DNA of 64,000 nucleotides from Bacteroidota bacterium (GTDB lineage: Bacteria; Bacteroidota; Ignavibacteria; SZUA-365), in assembly GCA_003246455.1 (NCBI GenBank), contig QKAF01000015.1:65193-129192 (forward strand), written 5' to 3'. Shown here piece by piece: positions 31,280-39,949 of this stretch. Both the position numbers and the translations under genes were made by a program. The notes below the pieces were generated by a model. That model saw only the letters and a program-made list of their open reading frames with translations. It was not told the origin of the DNA and ran no database searches. The first letter of the stretch is position 1; each line of letters begins with the position of its first letter.

Positions 31280-32407
31280 TTATTCGAGTTTCAGATCGAT
31301 TGTCTTTTTCTGATTGTTGCGCAGGATCTCGAGTGTGATGTCCTCGCCGCGCAGGGAGTAGCGGATGAGTCCGTCAAGAACGCCGATCGCATACACCGGT
31401 TCGCCGTTGGCCTTGAGGATGATGTCGGCCACCTCGAGGCCCGCGCGTGCGGCGACGCCTCTGCGGCTCGTGATCTGCGTGACGATCGCGCCTTCAGCGC
31501 GGTCGAGATTATATGCCTGCGCGATGGCGTCGTTGACCGGCTGCACCCGGAATCCGGGGATGAACTCCCGGTTGACCTTCCCGTCCTTCATCAGGATATC
31601 GACGATCTGGCGCACTCGGTTCATCGGCACTGCGAAGCCGAGGCCCACGCTGCCCTGATTCGGGGTATAGATGACCGTGTTGATGCCGATGACTTCCCCG
31701 AGGCTGTTGACGAGCGGCCCGCCGCTGTTTCCGCTGTTGATCGCCGCGTCGGTCTGGAGCATGTTCCGGTACACGCGGCCTTCATTTTCATCGAGAGTGA
31801 CGTGCGTCGCGCTGATGACGCCGACGGTGACGGTGGCCTTCGCGCTTCCCGACATGAGGCCGAACGGGTTGCCGAAGGCAATGCTCCATTCACCGACGAT
31901 GACGTCGTCCGAATTTCCGAGTTTGATGTACGGGAGGTCGTGTTCCACGTCGATTTTCAGCAGGGCAATATCCGTCACCGGATCGGTGCCGATCAGTTTC
32001 GCGGGTATTTTTTCGCGGTTGGTCATGGTGACCGAAATTTCTTCGGCGCCGCCGGCGACGTGATCGTTGGTCAGGATGTAGCCGTCCGGCGAAATGATGA
32101 AGCCGCTCCCGAGCACGGGGACCAGCGAATACTGATCGCCGTAAAACAGCCGAAAGAATGGATCGACGCTTCGGCGCTGCACCTGCGTCGCGTTCACGCC
32201 GACGACGGCGGGACTGACCATTTCAACCGCATGCGTGATCGAGTTCCGGCGTGAATTGGATATGTCATCGCCGACAGCCTTCGAGGATCGCTGGGTGGCG
32301 GCAGGATCTTCTCCCTGCCACGTGCGACGCTCGGCATTGCAGGCCGTCGTTGCAGCGAATACGAATACAAGCAGCAGCAGTGGTGCGTGTGTGATAAAGC
32401 GAAACAT
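31280..32407 (-). CDS. htrA: HtrA/DegP-type serine protease, lipoprotein
   Basis: This 375-aa protease has a lipoprotein signal with lipid-modified Cys23 (FVFAATTAC). Its trypsin-like domain has catalytic His116 (ILTNDHVAGG), Asp146 (VTDIALLKID) and Ser228 (NSGNSGGPLV). A single PDZ domain follows (about 275-370: RRGVAARAGLEVADIILKAN). Members degrade or refold damaged envelope proteins; one PDZ makes it DegS-like in layout, but it is lipid-anchored rather than held by a membrane helix. It sits 4 bp after plsY and 9 bp before purB. Confidence 0.92.
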   Translation of the reverse strand: MFRFITHAPLLLLVFVFAATTACNAERRTWQGEDPAATQRSSKAVGDDISNSRRNSITHAVEMVSPAVVGVNATQVQRRSVDPFFRLFYGDQYSLVPVLGSGFIISPDGYILTNDHVAGGAEEISVTMTNREKIPAKLIGTDPVTDIALLKIDVEHDLPYIKLGNSDDVIVGEWSIAFGNPFGLMSGSAKATVTVGVISATHVTLDENEGRVYRNMLQTDAAINSGNSGGPLVNSLGEVIGINTVIYTPNQGSVGLGFAVPMNRVRQIVDILMKDGKVNREFIPGFRVQPVNDAIAQAYNLDRAEGAIVTQITSRRGVAARAGLEVADIILKANGEPVYAIGVLDGLIRYSLRGEDITLEILRNNQKKTIDLKLE

Positions 32408-32411
32408 CCGT

Positions 32412-33053
32412 TTACCTGTCGTTTGTATGTTGACGATTCGTAACGATGAGTGTTTTCAGTGGGTCGATATGCTTGAGAAACACGATGCCGCCCAGGACGA
32501 AGAAGACCAGGGGGAGGGCCCACGGCTGAGGGACGGGAAAAAGGCTCGACCATGTGAAAATCTGACGCGCGAGCAGAACGACAAACGGGGAAAGCACAGT
32601 CGCGGCGATATTTCCAAAATGGACGTCGCGTGATTTCCAGAATCCCGCGAGCCAGAAAAGTCCCCAGAGAGCCACGAACAGCGGGTTGAACGCAAGCGCC
32701 GCACCCGCGGCGGATGCCAGGCCGCGTCCCCCCTTCCACCCGATCCAGGGAGAGTAATTATGACCGAGAACCACCGCACAGAGTGCCGTGCCGGCGCTGT
32801 AAAAATCACCGGGAAAGAACTGCGATACGAGCAGAACGGGAATCGCTCCTTTGAGCACGTCAACGAGCAGGACGACGAGACCGATGTACCGGGAGCGCGT
32901 GACCTCGTAGGCGTTGAGCGTGCCGATGTTGCCGCTCCCTTCCGTCCTCAGATCCTGTCCCCTCTTCTTCCGCACGACGACGTAGGCGGTGGGAAACGAG
33001 CCGATGAGAAAGGAAATCAGGGCAGCAATGGCGATATGACCGATCTGAAGCAT
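32412..33053 (-). CDS. plsY: Glycerol-3-phosphate acyltransferase PlsY
   Basis: This 213-aa polytopic membrane enzyme has three conserved loops: GSFPTAYVVVRKKRGQDLR, GSGNIGTLNA and GHNYSPWIGWKGGRGLAS. It transfers acyl groups from acyl-phosphate to glycerol-3-phosphate, the first step of phospholipid synthesis. The frame is open further upstream; the ATG chosen begins the first membrane helix (MLQIGHIAIAALISFLIGS). A -10-like TATATT (33065 to 33060, minus strand) lies only 6 nt before this ATG, so the mRNA could be almost leaderless. Confidence 0.92.
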   Translation of the reverse strand: MLQIGHIAIAALISFLIGSFPTAYVVVRKKRGQDLRTEGSGNIGTLNAYEVTRSRYIGLVVLLVDVLKGAIPVLLVSQFFPGDFYSAGTALCAVVLGHNYSPWIGWKGGRGLASAAGAALAFNPLFVALWGLFWLAGFWKSRDVHFGNIAATVLSPFVVLLARQIFTWSSLFPVPQPWALPLVFFVLGGIVFLKHIDPLKTLIVTNRQHTNDR

Positions 33054-33227
33054 TTGATAAATATACAAGTTTGGAAGGAGAGAATCCCGTGCATTACGCC
33101 TGCCCCTCCCCGACCGCGACCGCCGCTCCGGGCCGGTTCGCGTGCGGCGTCGAAAATCCTGATTCCATGCCGGGGAGGCCAATCCCGCTAGTGGCTTCCC
33201 ATTTCAATACTTACGGAACTGTTTTTC

Positions 33228-33259
33228 ATTGACAATAGCATATTGTTTTCATAACTTAG
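33228..33259 (+). promoter_or_regulatory. Promoter of the sppA-HU run
   Basis: ATTG (inside TTGACA at 33229-33234) is followed by TAACTTAG at 33252-33259. This reads as TTGACA-N17-TAACTT in the sigma70 style or as -33/-7 boxes 20 bp apart in the Bacteroidota style. The predicted start is only a few bases before the first ATG of sppA (33269). Confidence 0.6.
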
Positions 33260-33268
33260 TGATCCACA

Positions 33269-34219
33269 ATGAGTTACTGGAAGTTTGAAACGATGGGCAA
33301 TAGCGGTAAGTGGATAGTCGGAATTCTGGCGGCCTTCGCGGGCATGGCCTTCCTGGTCATGGCGCTTGCGTTCTTCATGCTCGTAACCGCGGTAACCACC
33401 GAGGGCACCAGCGATACCGTCGAGGAAACATACGGCGGAACGGGCAGCGAACGCGTCGCCATCATTGAAATCGACGCCCCCATCGTTGACGCGGAAGACG
33501 TCATCCGGCAGCTGCGGAAGTACCGGAAGCGTTCGTCCGTCAAGGCCGTGGTGCTTCGTCTCGATTCTCCGGGCGGCGGCGTCGTTCCCAGTCATGAGAT
33601 TTTTGAAGAAGTGCGCCGGGTCCGGAAATACGGGAAACCCGTGGTTGCCTCGATGGGGTCAGTGGCTGCGAGCGGCGCATACTACATCGCCTGCGGCGCG
33701 GATGTCATCGTCGCCAATCCCGGTACGATCACCGGCAGTATCGGTGTCATCAGCGAGTTCGCGAGTTTCCAGCCCCTGCTGGAGAAGATCGGCATTGAAA
33801 ATACGACGATCACCAGCGGCGAGTTCAAGGATACGGGCAATCCGACGCGCCGCATGCGTCCGGAGGAACGCGCGTATCTGCAGCGTACGGTCGACAACGT
33901 GTATGCGCAATTCCTCGAGATCGTCGCGGAGGGTCGGCACCTGGAAGCGGATTCCGTTCGTCAGCTCGCGGATGGCAGGATTTACACCGGAGAGCAGGCG
34001 TTCGGCAACGGACTGGTAGACACACTGGGCACGTTGTACACGGCCATCCGCATCGCCGGGAACCTCGGGAAGATCAAGGGCGAACCGCGCGTGATGCGGG
34101 AGAAAGAGCAGGAAACCGTGCTCGATCTTCTGGTCGGCACGCAGGCGCGTCGATCGATCGAGCAAATGGGAACGCACATGCAGGCAGGCGGTCCTCTCGA
34201 ATACAGAATGCATTATTAA
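33269..34219 (+). CDS. sppA: Signal peptide peptidase SppA (36K-type)
   Basis: This 316-aa membrane protease has an N-terminal membrane helix (about 14-42) and one SppA/ClpP-fold domain. Conserved blocks are VVLRLDSPGGGVVPSHEI, SMGSVAASGAYYIA (nucleophile Ser135), PGTITGSIGVI and the general-base Lys187 in TSGEFKDTG. It degrades leftover signal peptides in the membrane. An alternative ATG at 33293 has a GGAAG ribosome site and would drop 8 residues; the first ATG would make a nearly leaderless mRNA from the promoter just upstream. Confidence 0.93.
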   Translation: MSYWKFETMGNSGKWIVGILAAFAGMAFLVMALAFFMLVTAVTTEGTSDTVEETYGGTGSERVAIIEIDAPIVDAEDVIRQLRKYRKRSSVKAVVLRLDSPGGGVVPSHEIFEEVRRVRKYGKPVVASMGSVAASGAYYIACGADVIVANPGTITGSIGVISEFASFQPLLEKIGIENTTITSGEFKDTGNPTRRMRPEERAYLQRTVDNVYAQFLEIVAEGRHLEADSVRQLADGRIYTGEQAFGNGLVDTLGTLYTAIRIAGNLGKIKGEPRVMREKEQETVLDLLVGTQARRSIEQMGTHMQAGGPLEYRMHY

Positions 34220-34239
34220 CAGTTCCAAAAGGTTGTGTC

Positions 34240-34533
34240 GTGACAAAAGCAGACATCGTCGATAATATTGCGGCCGCCACGGGCCTCACGAAAGTCGAGA
34301 CCGAAGCCGTCGTTGACGGATTCCTCGCGACCGTGAGCCAGGCCCTCAAGGAGGGGCATTCCATTGAGATCCGTGGCTTTGGGAGTTTCAAGGTCAAGAA
34401 GCGGAAGGCACGGATGGCGCGGAATCCGCGAACGGGCGAAGAGGTCTTCGTCGACGAGCACTACGTACCGATTTTCAAGGTTTCGAAAGAATTGCGCTCT
34501 GGAGTCGATCAGAATCTGAAAGCGAAGGAATAA
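34240..34533 (+). CDS. HU/IHF-family DNA-binding protein
   Basis: This 97-aa histone-like protein starts with GTG behind an AAAAGG ribosome site. It shows the HU fold: MTKADIVDNIAAATGLTKVE, then IEIRGFGSFKVKKRKARMARNPRTGE with the DNA-intercalating proline in ARNPRTG. It bends and compacts DNA. It lies 20 bp after sppA, and its stop overlaps the next gene start by one base (TAATG). Confidence 0.93.
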   Translation: MTKADIVDNIAAATGLTKVETEAVVDGFLATVSQALKEGHSIEIRGFGSFKVKKRKARMARNPRTGEEVFVDEHYVPIFKVSKELRSGVDQNLKAKE

Positions 34534-35303
34534 TGGCGGAAGAGAAGAAAATCTGTGCGTCATGCGGTTCGCCGCAGCCTCTCGACGCGACAATCTGCGA
34601 CATCTGCGGTCATGACCTGACGGTCGTGGAAGCCCCCGTACCGACGCCTCCCGCTGCCGCGGAGCCGTCGCCCGCGCAGCGTCCCGCACCGCAGCAGAAG
34701 AAGAAAAGCGGCGCGAAAGGCAGTCCGCGCAAACCTGCGCCTGCCGGCACCCCGCTCTTTTCCACGATGCAGTGGCTGGCGATTACCGTGGCATCGTTCA
34801 TTCTGGGCGGTGTGATTACCGCCTCCTTCCTGCCGCAGCAGGGCACGGATTCCGCCGCGGGATCGGACAACGCCACGATGACGCAGGGCAGCCAGCCCGA
34901 TCTTCAGACGCTCAACGCGGCCAAGGCGGCGGTGGATGCCAATCCGGAAGACCCGGGCACAATCCTCATTTACGCCAATGCCCTCCACGATGCAGGCATG
35001 GAAGAGCAGGCGATCGTCCAGTACAAATCGTATCTTTCAAAGAATCCCGACGACCCGGATGCGCGAGTTGATCTCGGAATTTGCTATTTTAACCTGCAAG
35101 AGTACGATGCGGCCATCGCGGAGATGGAACGCGCCGTGACCGCGCATCCCGAACATCAGTTGGGAACGTATAATCTCGGGATCGTATATCTCAACGCCGG
35201 GAACAAGGAAAAAGCCCGCGAATGGTTTACCAGGGCGCGCGACATGGATCCCGAATCGGCACACGGCAGAAACGCCGCACAGTTATTACGCGAGCATTTT
35301 TAA
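34533..35303 (+). CDS. Zinc-ribbon, membrane-anchored TPR protein
   Basis: The protein is 256 aa. An N-terminal zinc ribbon (Cys8, 11, 22, 25: CASCG and CDICG) is followed by a Pro/Ala/Lys linker, one membrane helix (about 78-100) and about three TPR repeats outside the membrane (ALHDAGMEEQAIVQYKSYL, DLGICYFNLQEYDAAIAEM, NLGIVYLNAGNKEKAREW). It probably works as a scaffold at the inner membrane; partners are unknown. Its start overlaps the HU stop by 1 nt, so they are translationally coupled. Confidence 0.75.
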   Translation: MAEEKKICASCGSPQPLDATICDICGHDLTVVEAPVPTPPAAAEPSPAQRPAPQQKKKSGAKGSPRKPAPAGTPLFSTMQWLAITVASFILGGVITASFLPQQGTDSAAGSDNATMTQGSQPDLQTLNAAKAAVDANPEDPGTILIYANALHDAGMEEQAIVQYKSYLSKNPDDPDARVDLGICYFNLQEYDAAIAEMERAVTAHPEHQLGTYNLGIVYLNAGNKEKAREWFTRARDMDPESAHGRNAAQLLREHF

Positions 35304-35367
35304 CGTCGAAACACTGACGCGATACATTCACTATTTTTTCATCGATTCTTGATTGGAGGTACACGCT

Positions 35368-35463
35368 ATGCCTTGCGGCAAGAAAAGAAAGCGCCATAAA
35401 ATGGCGACGCACAAGCGCAAGAAACGTCTGCGTAAGAACAGACATAAGAAGAAAAACCGCTAA
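35368..35463 (+). CDS. 31-aa basic COX24/AURKAIP1-domain protein (mS38-like)
   Basis: This is a very short gene: ATG at 35368, TAA at 35461-35463, with a strong GGAGGT ribosome site 7 nt upstream. The product has 31 residues, more than half Lys or Arg, beginning MPCGKKRKRHKMATHKRKKR. This matches the short bacterial proteins of the COX24/AURKAIP1 family, whose mitochondrial relatives are the small-subunit ribosomal protein mS38. A ribosome-associated role is likely but inferred. It lies between the TPR protein and the HIT protein genes, 10 bp before the latter. Confidence 0.85.
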   Translation: MPCGKKRKRHKMATHKRKKRLRKNRHKKKNR

Positions 35464-35473
35464 ACGTTAAGCC

Positions 35474-35995
35474 ATGGATAGACTCTGGTCTCCCTGGAGA
35501 TCGCAGTACATTCAGACGTTTGGCACCGAACTGGAAGGCAAGGGCTGCGTGTTCTGCGAAGCCCTTGCATCTTCCGACGACGACGCGCATTATCTCGTTC
35601 GTCGTCATGAGCATTGCTTCACGATGTTGAACCTGTATCCGTACAACAGCGGTCACCTCCTGATCATCCCGACGCTGCATACCGCATCGTACGCGGACCT
35701 CCCTCTTGCCGCGTACCGGGAAATGACGGAACTGCTTCGTAACTGGATGCAGGTCCTGGACAAGGTCATGCACCCCCAGGGATACAATATCGGGTCGAAT
35801 ATCGGACGCGTTGGCGGGGCTGGTATCGATCAGCATGTGCATATGCACATCGTGCCGCGTTGGAACGGTGACGCGAATTTCATGCCCGTCATCGCCGACA
35901 CGAAAGTCATCTCCGAGTCAATGGAAGACACGCTGCGAAAACTCCGCGAGGAGTTCGATGCCGCGTTCGTCTCTCCCACCACTCACGACCGCTGA
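35474..35995 (+). CDS. HIT family nucleotide hydrolase/transferase
   Basis: This 173-aa histidine-triad protein has the triad His121, His123, His125 in QHVHMHIVPRW. The N-terminal MDRLWSPWRSQYI and CVFCEA segments are typical of the Fhit/Ap4A-phosphorylase-like bacterial HIT proteins. It acts on dinucleoside polyphosphates or AMP adducts; the precise substrate cannot be read from sequence. It directly follows the 31-aa gene and probably shares its mRNA. Confidence 0.9.
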   Translation: MDRLWSPWRSQYIQTFGTELEGKGCVFCEALASSDDDAHYLVRRHEHCFTMLNLYPYNSGHLLIIPTLHTASYADLPLAAYREMTELLRNWMQVLDKVMHPQGYNIGSNIGRVGGAGIDQHVHMHIVPRWNGDANFMPVIADTKVISESMEDTLRKLREEFDAAFVSPTTHDR

Positions 35996-36022
35996 ATTCA
36001 TTCATGTTTATTAGGAGCATCT

Positions 36023-36421
36023 ATGTCTGACAACGCAACCCGCAACCTGATGCTGGGATTTCTCTCAGGCGCGGTGGTCGGTGGAATCGTCGCACTCCTG
36101 TATGCACCGAAACCGGGCAAGGAGCTTCGCGGGGAACTTCTGCAGAAAGGCGGCGAACTCACCGGGGACATCGAGGATTACCTGCAGGATGCCCAGGAAA
36201 AGGCCAAGATCATCATCAATGAGGGCAAGGAGAAATCCGGCGCGCTCATTACCGAAGCAAAACGGCGCGCGGACAGCCTGCTCAAGGATGCGGAAAACAT
36301 CCTGAGCGGCGCGAAAAACCGGGTCAGCGAAGAAGGCGACCGCCTCAAATCCGCTGTCAAGGCCGGCGTCGACACCTACAAGGAAGAACGCGACAAACAA
36401 GCCCCCGCAACCGAGGCGTAA
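36023..36421 (+). CDS. YtxH-domain protein
   Basis: This 132-aa protein has one N-terminal membrane segment rich in small residues (LGFLSGAVVGGIVALLYAPKPGKELR), the YtxH hallmark. A long charged amphipathic helix follows (EDYLQDAQEKAKIIINEGKE onwards). Family members are general-stress or envelope proteins without known activity. It has a strong AGGAG ribosome site and lies 11 bp before the next gene, which also encodes a membrane-helix/coiled-coil protein. Confidence 0.82.
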   Translation: MSDNATRNLMLGFLSGAVVGGIVALLYAPKPGKELRGELLQKGGELTGDIEDYLQDAQEKAKIIINEGKEKSGALITEAKRRADSLLKDAENILSGAKNRVSEEGDRLKSAVKAGVDTYKEERDKQAPATEA

Positions 36422-36432
36422 GAGAGGTTCCC

Positions 36433-36825
36433 ATGGACGTAGTGCAGGACATCCTCCTGCTCGTTCTCCTCGCCGGCGGTATCGTCCTCGTGTTCGTTCT
36501 GATATCCGTCCTGCGAGCGACAAGAACGACACTCGAGAATATCAGCACGGATATCCGTCGCCTGAGCGATCAGACACTTCCGGTTCTTGCAAAGGTGCAG
36601 GAAGTTGCCGAGCAGACAGGCGAAGCAATGGCGGTCATTGCCGAAAACCGCGACAAACTCACCGCGGCTGCGGAGTACGTGCGGAAGGTGACCGAGAACA
36701 TCTACCGACTCGAAAACATCCTGCAGGAGCAGGTCGAACCGGGAGTTGTCGGTCTCGCCAGACGCCTCGCCGGGCTGCGGAAAGGGATTGACGCGTTTCT
36801 CGAAAACTGGCGTACACGGCACTGA
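36433..36825 (+). CDS. DUF948-like membrane coiled-coil protein
   Basis: The protein is 130 aa: one N-terminal membrane helix (DILLLVLLAGGIVLVFVLISVL) followed by a long amphipathic helix with regularly spaced hydrophobic residues (TLENISTDIRRLSDQTLPVL, then KVQEVAEQTGEAMAVI). This is the layout of DUF948/YoxC proteins, which commonly sit beside YtxH genes as here. No enzymatic motif is visible. It is 5 bp upstream of the UbiA-type gene. Confidence 0.7.
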   Translation: MDVVQDILLLVLLAGGIVLVFVLISVLRATRTTLENISTDIRRLSDQTLPVLAKVQEVAEQTGEAMAVIAENRDKLTAAAEYVRKVTENIYRLENILQEQVEPGVVGLARRLAGLRKGIDAFLENWRTRH

Positions 36826-36830
36826 ACGGC

Positions 36831-37733
36831 ATGAGCGTGACGGCGACGACCACCGAGTCCCGGCTTGTTCTGCTGATCAGAACGATGCGGATACAGCAGT
36901 GGACAAAGAACGTTTTTGTTCTTTCTCCTCTGCTGTTTTCGCTGCATCTCCTCGATCCGAGCGCCTTGATGCATGCGGTCATCGGGTTCTTGCTCTTCTC
37001 GCTCATCGCCAGTTCCATTTATATTCTCAACGACATCGTTGACGCGGACGTCGATCGCTCACATCCGGTGAAACGGCAGCGGCCGATTGCTTCCGGGGCT
37101 CTCCCGCTGGGATATGCTTCTGCAGCCGTTGCGGTCCTCTTCGCAGTTGCGATCGGGCTCGCGATGTACGTTCACCGCGGGTTCGCCTTCGTGCTGATCG
37201 GCTATTTCGGTCTGAATGTCGTGTATTCCTACGCGCTCAAGCGCGCGGTGATCATCGACGTCATGACCATCGCCGCCTCCTTCGTGCTCCGCATCGTCGC
37301 GGGCGCGATCATCATCGACGTCCCGATTTCGGAATGGCTGCTGATCTGCACTTCCCTGCTCGCGCTGTTTCTCGGGTTCAGCAAGCGGCGGCACGAAATC
37401 ACCGTCCTCGAAGCTGACGCGCATATCCACCGTCCCGTACTCCTCGAGTACAACACCTATTTTCTCGATCAGATGATCTCCCTGGTGACGGCCTCGACGC
37501 TCATCTGCTATATTCTCTACACGGTGGACGACGACACGGTCGCGAAATTCGGCAGCAAGGCACTGCTGTATACCACGCCGTTCGTTCTCTACGGACTCTT
37601 TCGCTACTACTACCTCGTGCATCAGAAAAAAACAGGCGGCGATCCGACTTCCGAATTCCTCTCGGATCTTCCCCTGCTCGCCAATGTCATTCTCTGGGCG
37701 GCATCCGTTGTCGTCATCCTCTATTTCAGATGA
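36831..37733 (+). CDS. UbiA-family prenyltransferase, decaprenyl-phosphate phosphoribosyltransferase-like
   Basis: This 300-aa polytopic membrane enzyme has the first Asp motif NDIVDADVDRSHPVKRQRP and a second region with SKRRHEITVLE. Within UbiA proteins, the start RIQQWTKNVFVLSPLLF and the HPVKRQRPIASG form mark the group that transfers phosphoribose from PRPP to polyprenyl phosphate (DprE pathway precursor). No partner DprE1/E2 genes are visible, so the exact acceptor is uncertain. About eight membrane helices are seen, normal for the family. Confidence 0.83.
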   Translation: MSVTATTTESRLVLLIRTMRIQQWTKNVFVLSPLLFSLHLLDPSALMHAVIGFLLFSLIASSIYILNDIVDADVDRSHPVKRQRPIASGALPLGYASAAVAVLFAVAIGLAMYVHRGFAFVLIGYFGLNVVYSYALKRAVIIDVMTIAASFVLRIVAGAIIIDVPISEWLLICTSLLALFLGFSKRRHEITVLEADAHIHRPVLLEYNTYFLDQMISLVTASTLICYILYTVDDDTVAKFGSKALLYTTPFVLYGLFRYYYLVHQKKTGGDPTSEFLSDLPLLANVILWAASVVVILYFR

Positions 37734-37743
37734 AAGTACGCTC

Positions 37744-38856
37744 ATGAAAAGCAAAGTCGCAGTTCTGCGCACCACCCCGGAAACCGTCCTCGAAGACTAT
37801 ATCCGGCTGATGGAACTCGCCGGGATGACCGAAGCTCTCGATCGTTCCGCGACAACGATCCTCAAGGACAACATCAGCTGGCATTTCCCTTTCCCGGGTG
37901 CCAATACGACTCCGTGGCAGATGGAAGGCGTGGTCCAGGGACTGCGCAAGCACGGATACGACGATATCACCTGTGTGCAGAACAAGACCGTCGTGACCGA
38001 CGCCTTCAAGGGCGAGGATCTCAACGGGTATGTGCCCATCTTCAAGCATTACGATATCCCCGTCCTCTTCAATTTCAAGGAAGAGGATATGAAGTGGGTG
38101 CGGTACGAACCGAAAGCCGACATGATCGCGCTCTCCCGCGTGTATCCTGAGGGAATCTTCATTCCCGAGTACTTCATCGGAAAGAACATCATTCATCTCC
38201 CGACGGTCAAATGCCACATCTATACGACGACGACCGGCGCGATGAAGAACGCCTTCGGGGGGCTGCTCAATACGAAGCGACACTACACCCACAGCTGGAT
38301 TCATGAAACGCTCGTCGATCTCCTCGCGATTCAGAAGGAGATCCACTCCGGCGTCTTTGCGGTCATGGACGGCACGACGGCGGGGAATGGTCCGGGTCCG
38401 CGCACGATGTATCCGGAAATAAAAAACGTGATTCTCGCGAGCGCGGACCAGGTCGCGATCGACGCGGTCGCCGCGAAGCTCATGGGCTTCGATCCGCTCT
38501 CGGATCTGAAGTATGTCCGTCTGGCCCACGACCGCGGGCTCGGGACCGGAGATGTCCGGGAGATTGAAATCGTCGGTGACGACATCAGCGGTGAGAACTG
38601 GCATTTCCAGGTCGGCGACAACGGCGCCAGCCGCATCGGCGATATCATGTGGTTCGGACCGCTGAAGGGAATGCAGAAGCTGTTTTTCCACACGCCGCTC
38701 GTGCACCTGTTCGTCGCCGGCTCCGAGGTCTACCACGATTATTACCGCTGGCCGCTGAAAGACCGGAAGACCTTCGAGCACTGGCTCGAAGCCACCCCAT
38801 GGGGAAAGATGTTCGTGGATTACCGCAAGAACGGGATCATGACTCCGCTCGCGTGA
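37744..38856 (+). CDS. DUF362 domain protein
   Basis: This 370-aa protein fits DUF362: LPTVKCHIYTTTTGAMKNAFG, VMDGTTAGNGPGPRTM and NVILASADQVAIDAVAAKLMGFDP are typical blocks. Many family members carry a ferredoxin domain; this one has none. The activity of the family is unproven. The frame begins 20 codons upstream inside the UbiA gene, but the ATG at 37744 fits the conserved N-terminus. Its last 20 bp overlap the 3' end of the convergent kinase gene. Confidence 0.8.
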   Translation: MKSKVAVLRTTPETVLEDYIRLMELAGMTEALDRSATTILKDNISWHFPFPGANTTPWQMEGVVQGLRKHGYDDITCVQNKTVVTDAFKGEDLNGYVPIFKHYDIPVLFNFKEEDMKWVRYEPKADMIALSRVYPEGIFIPEYFIGKNIIHLPTVKCHIYTTTTGAMKNAFGGLLNTKRHYTHSWIHETLVDLLAIQKEIHSGVFAVMDGTTAGNGPGPRTMYPEIKNVILASADQVAIDAVAAKLMGFDPLSDLKYVRLAHDRGLGTGDVREIEIVGDDISGENWHFQVGDNGASRIGDIMWFGPLKGMQKLFFHTPLVHLFVAGSEVYHDYYRWPLKDRKTFEHWLEATPWGKMFVDYRKNGIMTPLA

Positions 38857-39937
38857 GCGTGAACGAGAACGTACTCCCTTCTCCGATCGCCGATTCCACA
38901 TGGAGTGTCTGTCCATGCCGCGCGATCATTTCCCTGCAGAGCATCATCCCCAGCCCCGTCCCCTTTTCCTTTTCCGTTCCGGGCATGCTGTTGATCTGCG
39001 TGCCCGCTTCGATCGCTTCCTGTAGGTCGCTGCTCATCCCCAGACCCGTGTCCCGCACATACACGGTCACGAGCGACGAATGCGCCTCGCTACTGGTTTC
39101 CAGGTAGATCCGGCCCCCGCGAGGCGTGTATTTAATGGCATTCGATACGAGATTGCGGAGGACCGTCGAAATCATCTGTGCATCCGCGACAACCTCGAGA
39201 CCCGTCGGAATGAGATTTTCCAGCGTCAGTTCCTTGTGCAGGATCTGCGTTCTGACGACAGCTTCGACGTTCGCCGCGACGGTATGCAGCGCGAAATTCC
39301 CCGGATTGAACGCAACGGTCCCGAGCTGGATACGGGACCATTCGAGCAGGTTTTCCAGGAGCGCATAGACGCTTTTGCTCGTTTGCCGCATCTCCCGGAA
39401 GAGCGGCTTGATTTCCGTAAGATCGAGTTCGTCGAGATTCTCCGTCAGATAGTCGGAGATGCTCATGAAGCTGCCCAGAGGACCTCGAAGATCGTGCGCA
39501 ATGATGGAGAACAGCTTGTCCTTGTCACGGACGGTTCGCGCCAGTTCGAGGCGTGAGCGACGCAGCTCGATGTGGACGCGGGCCCGCTCGAGCAGTTCCC
39601 GACGCTGAAAGGGCTTCGTGATGTAATCCACCGCCCCAAGCTCGAAGCCCTGGACGATATCCTCCTCCGCGGTCTTGGCGGTAAGGAATACGACCGGGAT
39701 ATCCTTTGTCCTTTCGTCCGCTTTCAGCCGGCGGCAGGTTTCAAAACCGTCCATATCAGGCATCATGATATCCAGCAGAATCAGATCCGGGCTGACATCC
39801 GCCGCGATTTCTATGGCCTGTTTCCCGCTCGTCGCGGCCGAAACATCATAATGCGCTTCGCGCAGGAAACTGCCGAGAACCTGAAGATTCCGAGTGATAT
39901 CATCGACGATGAGTATCAGAGGGTTTTTGTCATTCAT
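38837..39937 (-). CDS. Response regulator-histidine kinase (REC-HisKA-HATPase)
   Basis: This is a 366-aa soluble protein. The receiver (Asp56 in LILLDIMMPDMDG, ITKPF lysine) is joined by a short coiled coil to a HisKA domain (His148 in SIIAHDLRGPLGSF) and a HATPase domain (NLVSNAIKYTP, DTGLGMS, GTGLGMMLCREM). It resembles the kinase at 20021 in layout. It begins 12 bp after the stop of the large Reg_prop kinase, so the two are probably one transcription unit, with this receiver as a plausible phosphate acceptor for that kinase. Confidence 0.88.
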   Translation of the reverse strand: MNDKNPLILIVDDITRNLQVLGSFLREAHYDVSAATSGKQAIEIAADVSPDLILLDIMMPDMDGFETCRRLKADERTKDIPVVFLTAKTAEEDIVQGFELGAVDYITKPFQRRELLERARVHIELRRSRLELARTVRDKDKLFSIIAHDLRGPLGSFMSISDYLTENLDELDLTEIKPLFREMRQTSKSVYALLENLLEWSRIQLGTVAFNPGNFALHTVAANVEAVVRTQILHKELTLENLIPTGLEVVADAQMISTVLRNLVSNAIKYTPRGGRIYLETSSEAHSSLVTVYVRDTGLGMSSDLQEAIEAGTQINSMPGTEKEKGTGLGMMLCREMIARHGQTLHVESAIGEGSTFSFTLTRAES

Positions 39938-39949
39938 GGTGTGCCGCCG

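Noticed and set aside
29945-32254. Plus-strand open frame of 769 codons opposite purB and htrA
   Set aside because: It spans two clear genes on the other strand and has no recognisable domain; open because of codon bias in the real genes.
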